From the NCBI RefSeq assembly GCF_016411865.1, contig NZ_JAEKJA010000033.1, positions 1 to 44,977 on the forward strand: a DNA stretch of 44,977 nt. The letters run 5' to 3'. The notes under the pieces were generated by a model. That model worked only from the letters and a program-made list of their open reading frames with translations. It was not told where the DNA came from and made no database searches. This document shows positions 26,441-35,119 of the stretch, one piece after another (position 1 is the first letter of the stretch; every line of letters begins with the position of its first letter). The position numbers were made by a program, and so were the translations under genes. The DNA is from Acuticoccus mangrovi. GTDB taxonomy: Bacteria; Pseudomonadota; Alphaproteobacteria; Rhizobiales; Amorphaceae.

Positions 26441-26602
26441 CGGGTCACTTTCGGGCGAAGGAGAAGGGTGGACCGGTGAAGCGACCGCCCGTCCGCCGGC
26501 CGCCGCACCCGAGAGAAGCAATCATCGGACCTATGGCTCGTCGCTCGGCGGGAGAATGAGAAGGGCCCCGGTGGCCCGCGACGCCGTCGGCAGCGGGCGC
26601 GC

Positions 26603-27703
26603 CTAGGCCGGCTCCGGCGCGAGCTCCAGATGCGGCACCACCTCCTCCATGAAGCGCTTCTGCCAGCGGCGGCGCGGCTCGGGCGGAACCCCCGGCGTCG
26701 CCGTCTGCAGGAAGATGTGGTTGTAGCCCGCCTCGACGAAGCGCTTGGTCTGGGCGATGACCGTCTCCGGGCTGCCGATGAGCTGCCCCTTGGTCCACGG
26801 CGGAATATTCGCCGGATCGCAGCGCTTCTTCATGCCCTCGAAGATGCCGCGCCAGGCCGAGTAGGTTTCGAGGATGCGCAGATGCTCGCCCTCGCCTTCG
26901 TAATGGTCGAGCTGGGCCTGCATGAATTTCGGGATGAACTCCTGCGCCTCGGCGACGGCCTCCGCGTCGGTGTCGGCGACGATGCAGTTCACCATGATCG
27001 GCGTGAGGTGCGCCGCGGGGTCCATGCCGTTCTGCGCCGCCCTCGCCTTCCAGAGGCGCACGATCTCGGCCTGCTTGTCGAAATCGCCGAAGGAGGAGCA
27101 CATGATCGGCAGGCCCATGTCGGCCATGATCTCCGCGCTCGTCGGGGTGGAGCCGACGGCGCCGTAGAAGGTGATACCGGCGGGGTCCACCTTCGGGCGC
27201 AGCCGCGTCGGCTTCGGCACGGAGAGATAGCGACCCTCGTAGGTGATCGTGTCCTCGGTCAGCGCTTTGTGGACGATCTCGTAGGTCTCGCGGAAGCGGT
27301 CGCGCGATTCGTCCATGTTCGGGATGCCGAAGCGCTCATATTCGAGGATCGCCGTGCCGCGGCCGATGCCGATGCCGATCGGCCGCTTGGTCAGCAGGCG
27401 GAGCTGGGCGATGTCCTCGGCGAGGCGCAGCGGCTGATACCAGGGCGGAATGATCACGCAGGTGCCGAGATCGATGGCATCGCCGTAGCGGCCGGCGATG
27501 TAGGCGAGGAGCTGCAGCGGGTTCGCGGTCGGGAAATAGTCGGAGAAGTGATGCTCGATCATCCAGAGCTTCTCGAAGCCCTGCTCGATCGCGAAGGCGA
27601 CGTCGCCGAACATGTCGCCATACATCTCGCTGTCGGACATGCCGGCGGGGCCGACCGCCGTGACAGCGACGCCGAAGCTCACAGTCTGGGGTCCACCCGT
27701 CAT
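26603..27703 (-). CDS. LLM-class flavin-dependent oxidoreductase
   Basis: A 366-residue luciferase-like TIM-barrel monooxygenase. The ATG at 27703 is preferred over an upstream ATG/TTG at 27730/27733 because GGGAGG lies at the right distance before it. Family segments are EHHFSDYFPTANPLQLLAYI near the N-terminus, GIGIGRGTAILEYERFGI, and GSPETVIAQTKRFVEAGYNH. Such enzymes use reduced FMN or F420; in a proteobacterium FMNH2 is likely, delivered by a separate reductase that is not seen nearby. With the following esterase and enone reductase it could insert oxygen into a ketone and open the ester formed. That scheme is inference. Confidence 0.9.
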   Translation of the reverse strand: MTGGPQTVSFGVAVTAVGPAGMSDSEMYGDMFGDVAFAIEQGFEKLWMIEHHFSDYFPTANPLQLLAYIAGRYGDAIDLGTCVIIPPWYQPLRLAEDIAQLRLLTKRPIGIGIGRGTAILEYERFGIPNMDESRDRFRETYEIVHKALTEDTITYEGRYLSVPKPTRLRPKVDPAGITFYGAVGSTPTSAEIMADMGLPIMCSSFGDFDKQAEIVRLWKARAAQNGMDPAAHLTPIMVNCIVADTDAEAVAEAQEFIPKFMQAQLDHYEGEGEHLRILETYSAWRGIFEGMKKRCDPANIPPWTKGQLIGSPETVIAQTKRFVEAGYNHIFLQTATPGVPPEPRRRWQKRFMEEVVPHLELAPEPA

Positions 27704-27727
27704 CGCTTCGCCTCCCGTTGATTGCGA

Positions 27728-27758
27728 CATCAATGGTATGTTTTCTAGGCCATTGATG
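27728..27758. promoter_or_regulatory. Inverted repeat upstream of the LLM gene
   Basis: CATCAATGG (27728-27736) and CCATTGATG (27750-27758) form a perfect 9-bp inverted repeat with a 13-bp AT-rich spacer in the 74-bp gap between the GntR gene and the LLM gene. It may be an operator or a leader hairpin. Confidence 0.55.
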
Positions 27759-27777
27759 CGGCGCTGCCAAGGGGCGC

Positions 27778-28539
27778 TCAGCGCTTGCCGTCGAGGAACT
27801 CCATCATCGCCCGTCGCGTCGCCTGCACGTGCTCGGCCATGATCTCCGCGGCGCGGGCGGCATCGCGATCGGCGATGGCGTTGTAAAGCGGCTCGTGCAT
27901 CGCGTTCGCGTCCTTGCGCAGCTTGATGAACACGCCGCCCACCGGCAGGAACATCGCCCGCCGGATCGCCTCGACGCTCTTCAGAAGGTGCGGGTTCTTC
28001 GACGCCCGGGCGATCTCCATGTGAAAGCTCGTGTCCGCCGCGTTGAAGGCGGCGATCGGGTCGGGGTCGTCGTCCTCCGCGGAAGAGGCCGCGATCGCCT
28101 CCTCCATCGCCGCGAGGGCGGTGCGCATCACGGCGAGGTTGTCGTCGCCGCGGCGCTGGGCGGCGAAGCTCGCCGTCGCCTGCTCCACGACGATGCGGAA
28201 GTCGAAGATGTCGTTCAGCTCCACGCGCTTGCGCTTGGCGTAGACGCGCAGCTCCTCCGGATCGCGGGTGTGGACGTTGTTGACGATCAGCCCGCCCGAC
28301 GCTCCCCGCCGCACCGACAGGATGCCGTCGGCCACGAGCACGCGGACGGCTTCGCGGATGGTCGAGCGCGACACCGACATCTGCTCGGCGAGATCCCGCT
28401 CGGGCGGCAGCTTCTGGCCGGGCAGGAACAGGCCGAGGTCGATGGCGCGGCGGATCTGCTCCACCACCAGCTCGTAGGCGGCCGTCAGATGGACGGGGGC
28501 GATCTTGGGGTCAGGCTCGCCGAGGTGGTCGCCGCTCAT
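27778..28539 (-). CDS. GntR family regulator, FCD (FadR-like) subfamily
   Basis: A 253-residue regulator. The winged helix covers about residues 18-90 (AYELVVEQIRRAIDLGLFLPG, LAEQMSVSRSTIREAVRVLVADGIL, RRGASGGLIV). The FCD effector domain follows, with the acid/His ligand set in DFRIVVEQATA, ADTSFHMEIA and MAEHVQATRRAM. It sits at the hinge between the leftward LLM-esterase-PRISE genes and the rightward ligase operon, so it could control either or both. The divergent region contains a GTATAC-type near-palindrome at 28594-28603 that may be its operator. Confidence 0.92.
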   Translation of the reverse strand: MSGDHLGEPDPKIAPVHLTAAYELVVEQIRRAIDLGLFLPGQKLPPERDLAEQMSVSRSTIREAVRVLVADGILSVRRGASGGLIVNNVHTRDPEELRVYAKRKRVELNDIFDFRIVVEQATASFAAQRRGDDNLAVMRTALAAMEEAIAASSAEDDDPDPIAAFNAADTSFHMEIARASKNPHLLKSVEAIRRAMFLPVGGVFIKLRKDANAMHEPLYNAIADRDAARAAEIMAEHVQATRRAMMEFLDGKR

Positions 28540-28593
28540 CGCCGGCCGAGGCGGCGCGGGAGGGAAGGGCTTGCGGGGAATCCCATTGGACTG

Positions 28594-28601
28594 ATACGTA
28601 T
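28594..28601. promoter_or_regulatory. Possible GntR operator (ATACGTAT core)
   Basis: ATACGTAT is a perfect palindrome inside TGATACGTATACC, about 55 bp upstream of the GntR start and 153 bp upstream of the first ligase gene. GTATAC-like cores are common in FadR-type GntR sites. The site is short, so chance cannot be excluded. Confidence 0.45.
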
Positions 28602-28753
28602 ACCTTTAAGACGCGTCGACCGGAGAAATTGTAGCATGCTCACGCCGATTCAACCGCAGCGGGGTCGGACTTGACCGTGAGCCTCTCCGAATTCGGCAGG
28701 ATGGCGGCACACCTGCCTCCGCCCGGGCCGGGAAGTCAATCTCGGGCGGCGCG

Positions 28754-30118
28754 ATGAGCTTCGCCATCGATCCGGCTCGGCTCGAGGCGCAGGCGGCCGA
28801 GCTCACCCGCGAGGGCGTGCGCCATGTCGAGCTGCAGGTGCCCGACCTCGACGGCGGGCTGCGCGGCAAGCTCGTCAGCATCGACAAGGCGATGTCGGCG
28901 AAGGGCGCGGCCTTCTGCACCATCCTCTTCGGCCTCACCTCGGTCGACGATGTCTACGAGTCGGTCCATTCGTCCAGCGACAACGGCTTTCCCGATAATC
29001 TGATCGTTGCCGACCCCGACACCGTGGTGGTGTTCGACGCCGGCTCCCGCCGCCTCGGCGCCGCCCTCTGCGACACTCTCACACCCGACGGCAGCCTCTT
29101 CCCCCTCTCTCCGCGCAGCCTGGTGCGCACGGTCGCGGCCGACGCCGCCGACCTCGGCTACGAGATCCGCTTCGGCTTCGAGTACGAGATCTGCGTGGTG
29201 AGGCGCGATGTGGCGCTCGCGGCGGGCGACTGGTCTAACCTCACCCCGCCCGACACCGTCCGCAACGCCTACAGCCTCCTGCGCACCGAGGAGCTGCGCG
29301 ATCTGGGGCTCGAGCTGATGGACCGCCTCGCCGACGTGGGCATCGCGCTCGACGCGATCCACACCGAGCTCGGCCACGGCATGCTCGAGATGGCACTCCC
29401 CCACGCCCCGCCGCTTCAGGCGGCCGACATGGCGGCGCGCGCCAAGCTCGTCGTCAAGCAGACCGCCCAGTCGCTCGGCTACACCGCGTCCTTCATGGCG
29501 AAATATCGCATGTCGGAATCGGGATGCGGCGGCCACGTCCACCAGAGCCTGTGGAAGGACGGCGCCCCCGCCTTCCTCGACGGCGGCGCGCTGTCGCCCG
29601 CCGGCGCGGCCTATGTTGCCGGCCTCGCCGCCACCATGCCCGACTTCGCGGCGATCTTCTTTCCCACCGTCAACGCCTACCGCCGGCTCGACGCCGGGGC
29701 ATGGGCGCCGGAAAACGCCTCCTGGGGCCTCGACAACCGCACCGCCGCGCTGCGCGTCATCACCACTTCGGCAAAGGCCGCGCGGGTGGAGCATCGCGCC
29801 CCCGGCGCCGACGCCAACCCTTACCTCGCCGTCGCCGCGATGCTCGCGGGCGGCGTCCACGGGCTGCGCTGCGAGCTTTCCCCCGGCGCCCCCGCCACCG
29901 GCAACGCCAGCAAGGATGCGCGGTTTCGCCCCCTCCCCCGCACCCTCGCCGAGGCGGTCGACCTCTTCGAGGCCTCCCCCGTCGCCCGCGCGGCCTTCGG
30001 CGACGCCTTCGTGGATCACTTCGCCCTCTCCCGGCGCGAAGAGTGGCGGCTCTGGACCGAGTACCTCCAGAATGCCGTGACGAGGTGGGAGCTCGATCGC
30101 TACTTCGTCACCATCTGA
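28754..30118 (+). CDS. Glutamine synthetase family ligase 1
   Basis: A 454-residue glutamine-synthetase-fold enzyme. Catalytic ligands are in place: E143 and E145 (FGFEYEI), E205 and E212 (HTELGHGMLEMAL), His in GCGGHVHQSL (H261/H263), ATP/glutamate Arg region SWGLDNRTAALRV, and RVEHRAPGADANPYL (E346, R348). The length and divergence from GlnA (no adenylylation-site region) place it among gamma-glutamyl-amine ligases such as PuuA, GlnT or GmaS. It would join glutamate to an amine with ATP. It is the first gene of a rightward operon (next start 11 bp on) and is divergent from the FCD GntR. The amine is unknown. Confidence 0.88.
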   Translation: MSFAIDPARLEAQAAELTREGVRHVELQVPDLDGGLRGKLVSIDKAMSAKGAAFCTILFGLTSVDDVYESVHSSSDNGFPDNLIVADPDTVVVFDAGSRRLGAALCDTLTPDGSLFPLSPRSLVRTVAADAADLGYEIRFGFEYEICVVRRDVALAAGDWSNLTPPDTVRNAYSLLRTEELRDLGLELMDRLADVGIALDAIHTELGHGMLEMALPHAPPLQAADMAARAKLVVKQTAQSLGYTASFMAKYRMSESGCGGHVHQSLWKDGAPAFLDGGALSPAGAAYVAGLAATMPDFAAIFFPTVNAYRRLDAGAWAPENASWGLDNRTAALRVITTSAKAARVEHRAPGADANPYLAVAAMLAGGVHGLRCELSPGAPATGNASKDARFRPLPRTLAEAVDLFEASPVARAAFGDAFVDHFALSRREEWRLWTEYLQNAVTRWELDRYFVTI

Positions 30119-30128
30119 GGAGCCGCCC

Positions 30129-31499
30129 TTGACCCCTGCCGGTGTCGCCCCCGAGGCCCTATCCGAATTCCTCGATGCCCATGCCATCGAGACCGTGGTT
30201 TGCGCGCTGCCCGACATCTGGGGCCGCCTCGTCGGAAAGCGCCTGACGCGCCGGAGCTTCGAGCGCACCGTGCGGGGCGAGGCGCTGAACGGCTCGGTCT
30301 ACCTCTTCTGCGTCGACATGGACATGGACCCGCAGCCCGGCTACGCCGTCACCGACTGGGCCCGCGGCTTCCAGGACTGCCGCTTCCTGCCGGACCTGTC
30401 GACGCTGCGCCTGGTGCCCTGGCTGGAGCGCACCGCCTTCGTGCTCTGCGACGCGGCCAACGAGACGACCGGCGAGCTCCTCGACATCGCCCCCCGCACC
30501 CTATTGAAGCGCCAGATCGCCCGCGCCGAGGCCATCGGCCTGCGCTTCAAGTGCGCCACCGAGCTCGAATTCTTCCTCTTCGACGACAGCTTCGCCGAGG
30601 CGTGGGAGAAGAAATATGATGGCCTGCGCCCGGTCTCGCGCTACCGGGCCGACTATCACGTCTTCCAGTCTGCTATGGACGAGGGCTTCATCAGCGCCGC
30701 CCGCCGCCAGCTTCTCGAGGCGGGGGTGGAGGTGGAGTTCTCGAAGGCCGAATGGGGCCTCGGCCAGCAGGAAATCAACCTGCGCTACGCCGACACCCTG
30801 GAGATGGCCGACCAGCACGCCCTCTATAAGACGTTCATGAAGGAGCTTGCCGGCCTCGCGGGCAAGTCGCTCACCTTCATGGCGAAGCCCTGGTTCGCCG
30901 AGGTCGGCTCGTCCTGCCACATCCACATGAGCCTGTGGAGCGCCGACGGCACGCCGGCCGGCTGGTCGGACCGCCACCCCGCCCATCTCTCGCCCCGCTT
31001 CGACCACTTCCTCGGCGGCCTCACCTCGGCGACGGCGGACATGATGGTGTGCTACGCGCCGACCGTGAACGCCTACAAGCGGCTCCAGCCGGACTCGTTC
31101 GCACCGACCGCCATCGCCGTCGGGCTCGACAACCGCACCGCCTCCTATCGCCTCGTGGGGCACGGCCCATCCTACCGGGTGGAGAACCGCGTGCCGGGCG
31201 CCGACGCCAACCCCTATCTCGCCCTCGCCGGCATGATCGCGGCGGGCCTCGTCGGCATCGAGGCGAAGATGCCGGCTCCGGCGCCCTACGACGGCAACGC
31301 CTACCTCGAGGAGAGCTTCGACCGCGTGCCGGCCTCGCTCGCCGCCGCCACCCGCCTCTTCCGGGCGAGCGGCGTCGCGAAGAACGCCTTCGGCGAAGCC
31401 GCCCATACCCACCTCGTCAACTTCTTCGAGCGCGAGGTCGCCGCCTACGAGGCGTCCGTCGGCGACTGGGAGCGCCTGCGCTATTTCGAGCGGATCTGA
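30129..31499 (+). CDS. Glutamine synthetase family ligase 2
   Basis: A 456-residue paralogue. It begins at TTG (30129), supported by GAGGAG at 30117-30122 directly after the stop of ligase 1; no ATG is available near the family start MTPAGVAPEALSEFLDAH. The N-terminal beta-grasp segment LPDIWGRLVGKRL, E145/E147 in CATELEFFLF, GLGQQEINLRYADT, HIHMSLW, GLDNRTASYRL and ENRVPGADANPYL are all intact, so it should be active. It resembles ligase 3 in these blocks more than ligase 1. The tandem placement suggests two ligases of different specificity, or a hetero-oligomer, in one pathway. The rare start codon may lower its expression relative to ligase 1. Confidence 0.88.
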   Translation: MTPAGVAPEALSEFLDAHAIETVVCALPDIWGRLVGKRLTRRSFERTVRGEALNGSVYLFCVDMDMDPQPGYAVTDWARGFQDCRFLPDLSTLRLVPWLERTAFVLCDAANETTGELLDIAPRTLLKRQIARAEAIGLRFKCATELEFFLFDDSFAEAWEKKYDGLRPVSRYRADYHVFQSAMDEGFISAARRQLLEAGVEVEFSKAEWGLGQQEINLRYADTLEMADQHALYKTFMKELAGLAGKSLTFMAKPWFAEVGSSCHIHMSLWSADGTPAGWSDRHPAHLSPRFDHFLGGLTSATADMMVCYAPTVNAYKRLQPDSFAPTAIAVGLDNRTASYRLVGHGPSYRVENRVPGADANPYLALAGMIAAGLVGIEAKMPAPAPYDGNAYLEESFDRVPASLAAATRLFRASGVAKNAFGEAAHTHLVNFFEREVAAYEASVGDWERLRYFERI

Positions 31500-31517
31500 C
31501 CGCCGTTGGAGACCTCC

Positions 31518-32270
31518 ATGACCCAACCTATCGCCTTCGTCACCGGTGGCACCGGCGGCATCGGGCGCGAGATCAACCGCCGCCTGGTGGCCGACGGCTA
31601 CACCGTCGTCGCCGCCGACATGGCGGTGGAGGAGGCGGCCTCCGGCGGCCCCTCGCCGGACCAGGCGGGCGTCCACCTCGTGCGGATGGACGTGCGCGAC
31701 GGGGCGAGCGTCGACCGCGCGGTCGCCTACGCCGCCGGCCTCGGGCCGCTCAGGGTGGTGGTCAACTGCGCCGGCCTCCTGCGCCACGGGCTCGTGGAAG
31801 AGATCGTCGACGAGGCGCTCGACACCGTGTGGGACGTGAACCTCGCCGGTGCGGCACGGGTCTGCCGGGCGGCGAGCCCGCACCTGTCGGAGGGATCCTC
31901 GATCATCAACATCTCGAGCATCACCGCCCGCGTCGGCCGGATGCGCGGCGGCGCGATGTACGGCGCCTCCAAGGCGGCGCTCGAGGCGTTCACCCGCTAC
32001 CTCGCCGTGGAGCTCGCCCCGCGCGGCATCCGCGTCAACGCGCTGGCGCCGGGCTTCATCGCGGTGCTGCCGATGAGCCCGTCGATGCGTTCGATCGCCC
32101 ACGCCGACAACGACGAGGACGCCCTCGCCTGGTGCGTCGCCCAGAGCCCGATGGGCCGCACCGGTCGGCCGGACGAGATGGCCGGCCCCGTCGCCTTCCT
32201 CGCCTCCGACGACGCCTCCTTCATCACCGGCCAGGTGATCGTCGCCGACGGCGGCGTCAGCGCCGTCTGA
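31518..32270 (+). CDS. SDR family oxidoreductase
   Basis: A 250-residue classical SDR. ATG at 31518 has GGAG at 31507-31510; a TTG at 31506 is less likely. TGGTGGIGREI is the cofactor loop, D38 in VAADMAVEE suggests NAD(H), NCAG replaces NNAG, and the active site is YGASK (about residues 156-160) preceded by ISSITARVG. It follows ligase 2 by 18 bp and so belongs to the ligase operon. Oxidation of an alcohol group on the gamma-glutamylated amine would be consistent (as amino-alcohols are handled), but this is inference. Confidence 0.9.
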   Translation: MTQPIAFVTGGTGGIGREINRRLVADGYTVVAADMAVEEAASGGPSPDQAGVHLVRMDVRDGASVDRAVAYAAGLGPLRVVVNCAGLLRHGLVEEIVDEALDTVWDVNLAGAARVCRAASPHLSEGSSIINISSITARVGRMRGGAMYGASKAALEAFTRYLAVELAPRGIRVNALAPGFIAVLPMSPSMRSIAHADNDEDALAWCVAQSPMGRTGRPDEMAGPVAFLASDDASFITGQVIVADGGVSAV

Positions 32271-32309
32271 CGTCGGCAGCGTCGGGGCGGCTTCGAGGCG
32301 ACGCGCTTC

Positions 32310-33674
32310 CTACACCCGCTCGAAGCCGCGGCGCAGGTCGAAGTCGGTCACGGTCCGGTCCGCCTCGGCCTGCTCCCAGCGGGCGGCGTGGACATAGTGG
32401 TCGACCACCGCGTCGCCGAAGGCCGCGCGCAGCATGGCCGAGCCTTCCAGCGACTCGGTAGCCTCGCGCAGTGTCGCCGGCACCTCCGCGAGGGTGCCGC
32501 TCGCCTGATAGGCATCGCCGGAGAAGGGCGAGGCGAGCTCGAGCCCGCGCTCGAGCCCGTCGAGCCCGGCGGCGATCAGCGCGGCGAAGGCGAGGTAGGG
32601 GTTGAGATCGGCCCCGCCGACGCGGCACTCGAGGCGCACCCCCTTGGTCTCCTCCCCCACCACGCGGACGCCGGCCGTGCGGTTGTCGAGCGACCAGACG
32701 ATCTTGGTCGGCGCGAAGGTGCCCGGCGAGAAGCGTTTGTAGGAGTTGACGTAGGGGGCGAGGAAATAGGTGATCTCGCGCATGTGGGCGAGGACGCCGG
32801 CGAGATAGTGCCGCATGGTGCCACTCATGCCGTGCGGCGCCGCGGGATCGTAGAACGCCGGGGCGCCGGCGCTGTCCGCCAGCGAGTGGTGGATGTGCGC
32901 CGAGTTGCCGGCATAGCGGTTGTGCCACTTCGCCATGAAGGTGATCGCCCGCCCCTTCGCCCAGGCGATCTCCTTGGCCGCGTTCTTGATGATCACGTGC
33001 CGGTCCGCCATCGTCAGCGCGTCGGCGTAGCGCACGTTGATCTCGCCCTGGCCCGCGTCCGCCTCACCCTTGGTGTTCTCGATCGGAACGTCGGCGGCGA
33101 GGAGACCGTTGCGGATCGCCCGCATCACGCTCTCCTCCTTGGTGGTCTGGAAGATGTTGTAGTCCTCGTTGTAGGCGCTGATCGGGGTGAGGCCGGCGAG
33201 CCCCTTGGCCTCGGCCTCCTCGAAGCTCTCCTTGAAGAGAAAATATTCGAGCTCCGTCGCCGTGATCGGCGCGAGGCCGTGCTCGGCGAGGCGGGCGATC
33301 TGGGCTTGCAGCATCGCCCGCGGAGAGTGGGCGACCGGCCGGTGGTGATGGTCGAGGACGTCGGCGAGGACGAGGGCGGTGCCGTCGAGCCACGGCGTCA
33401 GGCGCAGCGTCGAGAGGTCCGGCTTCATGATGTAGTCGCCGTAGCCCTTTTCCCAGCTCGCCGAGCGGTATCCCTCCACGGTGTACATCTCGAGGTCTGT
33501 CGCCTGGAGATAGTTGCACGAGTGGCTCTCCGCGTGGGCGGACGCGAGGAAGAAGGGTGCGGTGAAACGCTTGCCCATCAGCCGGCCCTGCATGTCGACC
33601 TGGGCGGCGACGACGGTGTCGATGGTGCCGGCGGCGACGAGGTGTCTCAGTTCGTCGAGGGTGAGGATGGGCAT
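32310..33674 (-). CDS. Glutamine synthetase family ligase 3
   Basis: A 454-residue third member, encoded on the opposite strand and facing the ligase-1/ligase-2/SDR operon. ATG at 33674 (MPILTLDELRHLVAAG). Key blocks: VDMQGRLMGKRF, TELEYFLFKESFEE, AGQGEINVRYADALTMADRH, NSAHIHHSL, WSLDNRTAGVRVVG and LECRVGGADLNPYL. All catalytic acids are kept. The frame extends upstream to 34001, but that region has no coding character and contains the terminator of the next operon. The conserved EDYNIFQTTKEE segment, matched by ADYHVFQSAMDE in ligase 2, marks the two as closer relatives. Probably a gamma-glutamyl-amine ligase; it has its own promoter. Confidence 0.88.
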   Translation of the reverse strand: MPILTLDELRHLVAAGTIDTVVAAQVDMQGRLMGKRFTAPFFLASAHAESHSCNYLQATDLEMYTVEGYRSASWEKGYGDYIMKPDLSTLRLTPWLDGTALVLADVLDHHHRPVAHSPRAMLQAQIARLAEHGLAPITATELEYFLFKESFEEAEAKGLAGLTPISAYNEDYNIFQTTKEESVMRAIRNGLLAADVPIENTKGEADAGQGEINVRYADALTMADRHVIIKNAAKEIAWAKGRAITFMAKWHNRYAGNSAHIHHSLADSAGAPAFYDPAAPHGMSGTMRHYLAGVLAHMREITYFLAPYVNSYKRFSPGTFAPTKIVWSLDNRTAGVRVVGEETKGVRLECRVGGADLNPYLAFAALIAAGLDGLERGLELASPFSGDAYQASGTLAEVPATLREATESLEGSAMLRAAFGDAVVDHYVHAARWEQAEADRTVTDFDLRRGFERV

Positions 33675-33871
33675 CCGGCCTTCGTTCCTGTTGCGGCACC
33701 CGCCGGGCGGCGGACGCGGGATGGGCGGCGCACCTGGCGCCACGGTCCGACGCGGGGCGGTCGCCCACCCGCGCGGGCGCCCGCACGGTCCGGGACCGGC
33801 GGGAGCGCCATTGCGGCACATGTTCGCTTCGCGCACGGCCGTGGGCAAGATCCCGCCGGCCGACGCGAAAA

Positions 33872-33893
33872 CCCCGCCGTCGCGACGGCGGGG
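33872..33893 (-). terminator. Intrinsic terminator of the DUF2218-PepSY operon
   Basis: CCCCGCCGTCG (33872-33882) and CGACGGCGGGG (33883-33893) form a perfect GC-rich 22-bp palindrome followed, on the minus strand, by a TTTT run (33868-33871). It lies 27 bp after the PepSY stop codon and is a strong rho-independent terminator for that leftward operon. Confidence 0.85.
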
Positions 33894-33919
33894 CTGTTCG
33901 CGTGGCGCGGCGTCGGAGG

Positions 33920-35080
33920 TCAGCCGCTCCGCGATGCGGCGACGGGCCGACGGATCAGCGGCCGGATCAGCCGGCGGAAGGCGAGCGCGAACCCCGTCCA
34001 CACCAGGAACACCGCCGCGAGCGAGGCGAGACCCGCGATCGTCTGCCCGAGGACGCCGTAGACCTCGCCGGTGTGGATGAAGCGCAGCCAGACGCGCGCC
34101 CGTCGGGCCGGCGTCGCCGCCTCGATGCCGCGCTCGGCGAGAATGCTACCGTCGGCGCGCGACAGGGTGAGGGTGCGCTGCCTGCCCGCCTGCGCCCCGT
34201 TGCCGGTGTCGACGGTCGCCTCGACGGCCTCGGCCCCGACAGCTCCGAGCGGCACGGTGATGGTGCGCCAGTCCAGCGTGGCCTCGCGAAGCCGGTCGAG
34301 GAGGCCGTCGAGGTCGAGCGGTCCGGTGGTCGCCGTCGGGCCGCTCGCGTCGGGGTGCGCCGCGGGAGCGGGGCGCGACTGCGGCCCGGGCCGGCCGCGG
34401 GTCGGCGTCTCGCCATAGAGCGCGAAGACGAGGCCGTTCGCCCACGGGTAGGAGAACACCACGCCCGAGGCGACGACGAGCACCAGCGGCAGGCTCGCCC
34501 AGATGCCGAACACGTGGTGCCAGTTGTAGTCGCGCGCCTTGGCGGTGGGCAGGCCCCGGCGGAAGACCACATGCGTCTTCACCAGCGGCCAGCGCCAGCG
34601 CTTCGGCCACCACAGCACGAGGCCCGAGATCACGATGAACAGAAAGGCGAGGTTGGCCGCGCCCGTGATCGCGCGAGCGACCGCGCGCCCCTCGCCCTCT
34701 AGCGCGAACCAGCGGTGGAAGGCCGTGACGCCCCGGAAGAACGCCTCGACGCCTTCGACGCCGCTCCCCATGACGGCACCGGTGGTCGGATCGAGAAAGG
34801 CCGTGGCACGGCGGCCCGCCGTCGCCTTCACGAGACCGTCGGACGTGAGGACCAGAAACGCATCGTCGCCGAGCGCGGCGCGTGCCGCGTCGGCGAGCGC
34901 ATCGGCATCGAGCCGCGCCCCGTCGCTCGCAGGCACGGTGAAGGCCTGCCGCTCGGCAAAGGCCACGATCTGACGCTCGTAGGTGAGAAGCACGCCGGTG
35001 ACCGACATCGTGAGGATGACGAGCCCGGCCGCGAGGGCGACGGACAGATGCGCCCAGAAAACGGCACGGCGGACACTCAT
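33920..35080 (-). CDS. PepSY domain membrane protein (PepSY_TM)
   Basis: A 386-residue inner-membrane protein with about four helices: 8-30 (HLSVALAAGLVILTMSVTGV), 130-158, 188-212 and 345-370. Conserved histidines near helix ends (FWAHLSVALAAG, AFHRWFA, NWHHVFGIWASLP, RFIHTGEVYGVLGQ) are those thought to bind heme in PepSY_TM proteins, some of which act as ferric-siderophore reductases next to TonB receptors. The periplasmic loop (about 212-335) is Pro/Arg-rich and repeats a PepSY-like segment. It starts 39 bp after the DUF2218 stop. A role in iron release or periplasmic electron transfer is likely but not shown; no TonB receptor is in this window. Confidence 0.9.
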   Translation of the reverse strand: MSVRRAVFWAHLSVALAAGLVILTMSVTGVLLTYERQIVAFAERQAFTVPASDGARLDADALADAARAALGDDAFLVLTSDGLVKATAGRRATAFLDPTTGAVMGSGVEGVEAFFRGVTAFHRWFALEGEGRAVARAITGAANLAFLFIVISGLVLWWPKRWRWPLVKTHVVFRRGLPTAKARDYNWHHVFGIWASLPLVLVVASGVVFSYPWANGLVFALYGETPTRGRPGPQSRPAPAAHPDASGPTATTGPLDLDGLLDRLREATLDWRTITVPLGAVGAEAVEATVDTGNGAQAGRQRTLTLSRADGSILAERGIEAATPARRARVWLRFIHTGEVYGVLGQTIAGLASLAAVFLVWTGFALAFRRLIRPLIRRPVAASRSG

Positions 35081-35119
35081 GGCGGGCTCCTCAGCGATCG
35101 GTGGGGAGATGGGCGCGCG

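Noticed and set aside
28736-30268. Leftward frame of 510 codons over ligase 1
   Set aside because: Shadow of the GS-like gene in GC-rich DNA; no domain or start signal.
32388-34061. Long rightward frame of 557 codons
   Set aside because: It is the complement of ligase 3, Arg/Glu/Gly/His-rich, with no recognisable domain; the minus-strand frame has complete GS motifs.
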